Shown here piece after piece: positions 62,515 through 64,000 of a stretch of DNA of 64,000 bases. This DNA comes from JAWKWH01 sp965204295. Its GTDB lineage: Bacteria; Pseudomonadota; Alphaproteobacteria; Rhizobiales; Rhizobiaceae. Each line of letters starts with the position of its first letter. Position 1 is the first letter of the stretch. Under the pieces are notes generated by a model. It did not search any database and had not been told where the DNA came from. It was given only the letters and a program-made list of their open reading frames with translations. Where the stretch lies: positions 2,356,001 to 2,420,000 of the forward strand of contig OZ241973.1 in the NCBI GenBank assembly GCA_965204295.1, in the 5' to 3' direction. Both the position numbers and the translations under genes were made by a program.

Positions 62515-64000
62515 CGGCGGCCTCTTTTCTCATGCGGGCGAGGAAGGCCACGCCCTCGGCCATGCGCCGTTCCCAGAGGTTGGACGAGGTGATCGAAGGA
62601 AGCCGCCTGTACTTCTGTTTGAAACTGACGGCGCGCTTCGTCAGGTCGCGCGCCTCTTCGGGCGTGAGCCGCACTTTCTTCGCGGAGATGACGGCGGCGA
62701 TCTGTTTCAGGCTCTCCTTGCTCATTGTCCTGGCGAGAATGGCGTAGGCTTCGCCGAACGGGTTGATTTGGTCGATCAGATCGATGTCGAGGTCGCGCAC
62801 GTCCATGGCGTATTTCCGCACGCCCCTGATCAGGGCGTCGCTTCCCGCCCCGTGCGGCGAGGCGTCTTCGAGCGCGACCTTTTTGGCTTCCTGCGTCAGG
62901 TTCAGGGCCGCGACGGCGTGCTGGCGGACGGCCTCCCGGTCGTGGTCGTCGAGTTCCGGGTAACGATCCTTGACGATCCCGCCCATGCGCACCCGCGTGA
63001 GTTCCTCGGGCACCAGTTCTTCGTCGAAGATACCGCGTTCCACCGCGATCCTGTCCTGGGCGAAGGCGGCGATGACCTCGTTCAGGTCTTCCCGGCAGAT
63101 GCGTCCGGCCTCCTTGCTCTTCGGTTCGGCGAGGCCCTTGATCTCGATCCGGAACCGGCCCGTGTCTTTGTTGAAGCCGGCATTGCACCTGCCCGGATCG
63201 TAACCGCCTTCGCCGTAGTCGAAGCCTTCGACGGGACCGCTATCCGGTTTCTTGGGCGTGAAGTCGAAGCGCGGGGCGAGCACCTGCTCCATCAGCAGGC
63301 TGGCGGCGATGGCCTTCAGCGTGTCGTTGACGGCTTCGGTCACGTCTTGCCCTGAGGCGTCGGGTTCGGCGATGAGATTGGTGAAGCGGGCGCGGGTCTT
63401 GTCGGGAGCGTCGCGGGTGGCGCGACCGATGATCTGCACGATCTCGGTCAGACTGGACCGGTAGCCGACCGTCAGCGCGTGTTCGCACCAGATCCAGTCG
63501 AAGCCCTCCTTGGCCATGCCGAGCGCGACGATGATATCGACATGATCGCGGTCGTTCTTCCGGGCCGGGTCTTTCAACGCCGCCGAAACCCGGTCGCGTT
63601 TCGCGGGGTCGTCATCGACGAGGTCGGCGATCTTCAACACCCGGCCGCCGGATGTCTTCACAAGATGAAAGCCGGTGACCGGGTCCGTTTCCCGCCATTC
63701 GCCAAGCTCCTCGACGATGTGCTCGACCTCCCTTATCTTGTCCTTCGTGCTCTCGCGCGAATTGACGGAGGGGATGTGGACGATCGTCTTCTCGTTCGGG
63801 TCGAGCACCTTGAGGATGTCGTCGGCATAGGCGCCCGCGTAGAAGAAATAGCCGATATCGAGCCGTTTGAGCCAGCGATAGCCGTTGAGCTGTTCGTAAT
63901 AGGTGTAGGTGACGGTATCGAATCTGGCCTCGTCGTGCGGCATAAGCACGGGTTCGGCGTCGCCCCGGAAATACGATCCCGTCATGGCGACGACATGCGC
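62507..64000 (-). CDS. DEAD/DEAH-box helicase, 5' end beyond window
   Basis: Open from the right edge: 497 residues of the C-terminal half. VAMTGSYFRGD is helicase motif III; then DIIVALGMAKEGFDWIWCEH and YRSSLTEIVQIIGRATRDAP (motifs V and VI). A long helical C-terminal domain follows (GFDYGEGGYDPGRCNAGFN and onward to RMKEAADD-like end). The final stop overlaps the ATG of the nuclease gene, so the two form an operon; the pair resembles helicase/GIY-YIG units seen in defence islands. Confidence 0.87.
   Translation of the reverse strand, partial: AHVVAMTGSYFRGDAEPVLMPHDEARFDTVTYTYYEQLNGYRWLKRLDIGYFFYAGAYADDILKVLDPNEKTIVHIPSVNSRESTKDKIREVEHIVEELGEWRETDPVTGFHLVKTSGGRVLKIADLVDDDPAKRDRVSAALKDPARKNDRDHVDIIVALGMAKEGFDWIWCEHALTVGYRSSLTEIVQIIGRATRDAPDKTRARFTNLIAEPDASGQDVTEAVNDTLKAIAASLLMEQVLAPRFDFTPKKPDSGPVEGFDYGEGGYDPGRCNAGFNKDTGRFRIEIKGLAEPKSKEAGRICREDLNEVIAAFAQDRIAVERGIFDEELVPEELTRVRMGGIVKDRYPELDDHDREAVRQHAVAALNLTQEAKKVALEDASPHGAGSDALIRGVRKYAMDVRDLDIDLIDQINPFGEAYAILARTMSKESLKQIAAVISAKKVRLTPEEARDLTKRAVSFKQKYRRLPSITSSNLWERRMAEGVAFLARMRKEAADD

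Noticed and set aside
1..64000. tRNA, rRNA, riboswitch or CRISPR signals
   Set aside because: No cloverleaf with a convincing T-arm (GGTTCGAATCC-type) and no conserved RNA structure was recognised by eye; absence is not proven.

Overview
The window is a high-GC chromosomal segment of an alphaproteobacterium. The evidence is gene order: lptC-lptA-lptB-rpoN-hpf-ptsN in one direction, an Hsp20 plus DUF1150 pair beside it, sppA-ihfB-lapA, and a petABC operon. Ankyrin and WD40 arrays, dense restriction and toxin-antitoxin genes, fragmented mobile elements and many fresh pseudogenes suggest a host-associated, possibly symbiotic lineage; that lifestyle is an inference.

Layout. 1-4126: two restriction-modification operons, each a 5-methylcytosine methyltransferase coupled by ATGA overlap to a putative PD-(D/E)xK endonuclease, separated by an internally deleted IS1595-type transposase. 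4311-5495: DUF1059 and hemF. 5496-9843: accessory zone with dispersed repeats, an AT-rich secreted protease-like gene, hicAB and a PKD-domain protein. 9844-12984: decayed hsdR, a vsr gene cut by a full-length but disabled IS3 element (inverted repeats 11297 and 12594), and a second truncated gene. 13350-16503: OLD-like ATPase/TOPRIM gene, DUF3800 gene and a small nuclease-like gene in one direction, the best candidate for a little-known defence operon.

16929-46436 is mostly core: an ABC exporter pair, cytochrome bc1, two MaoC-like hydratases, an amino-acid permease, nth, an Ada/Ogt-like repair protein, ribokinase, a transporter, a nucleoside hydrolase, the lpt/rpoN/PTS-Ntr cluster, sppA/ihfB, two methyltransferases, lspA and acuI. 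Breaks here are a frameshifted AT-rich secreted protein (24215-24557) and a BNR-repeat pseudogene (31262-32077).

46648-64000 is accessory again: a flavin monooxygenase, a three-Cys protein with its TcmP partner, three tandem ankyrin genes (50673-57207) each next to a copy of a citramalate-synthase-like 3' end and under a common upstream block, a WD40 gene, an L,D-transpeptidase with a 5'-truncated second copy, an orphan OmpR-type regulator, an inositol-dehydrogenase-like oxidoreductase, a GIY-YIG nuclease gene that has lost its core, and a helicase gene running off the right edge.

No tRNA, rRNA or CRISPR array was recognised. Names come from motif recognition, not database searches.
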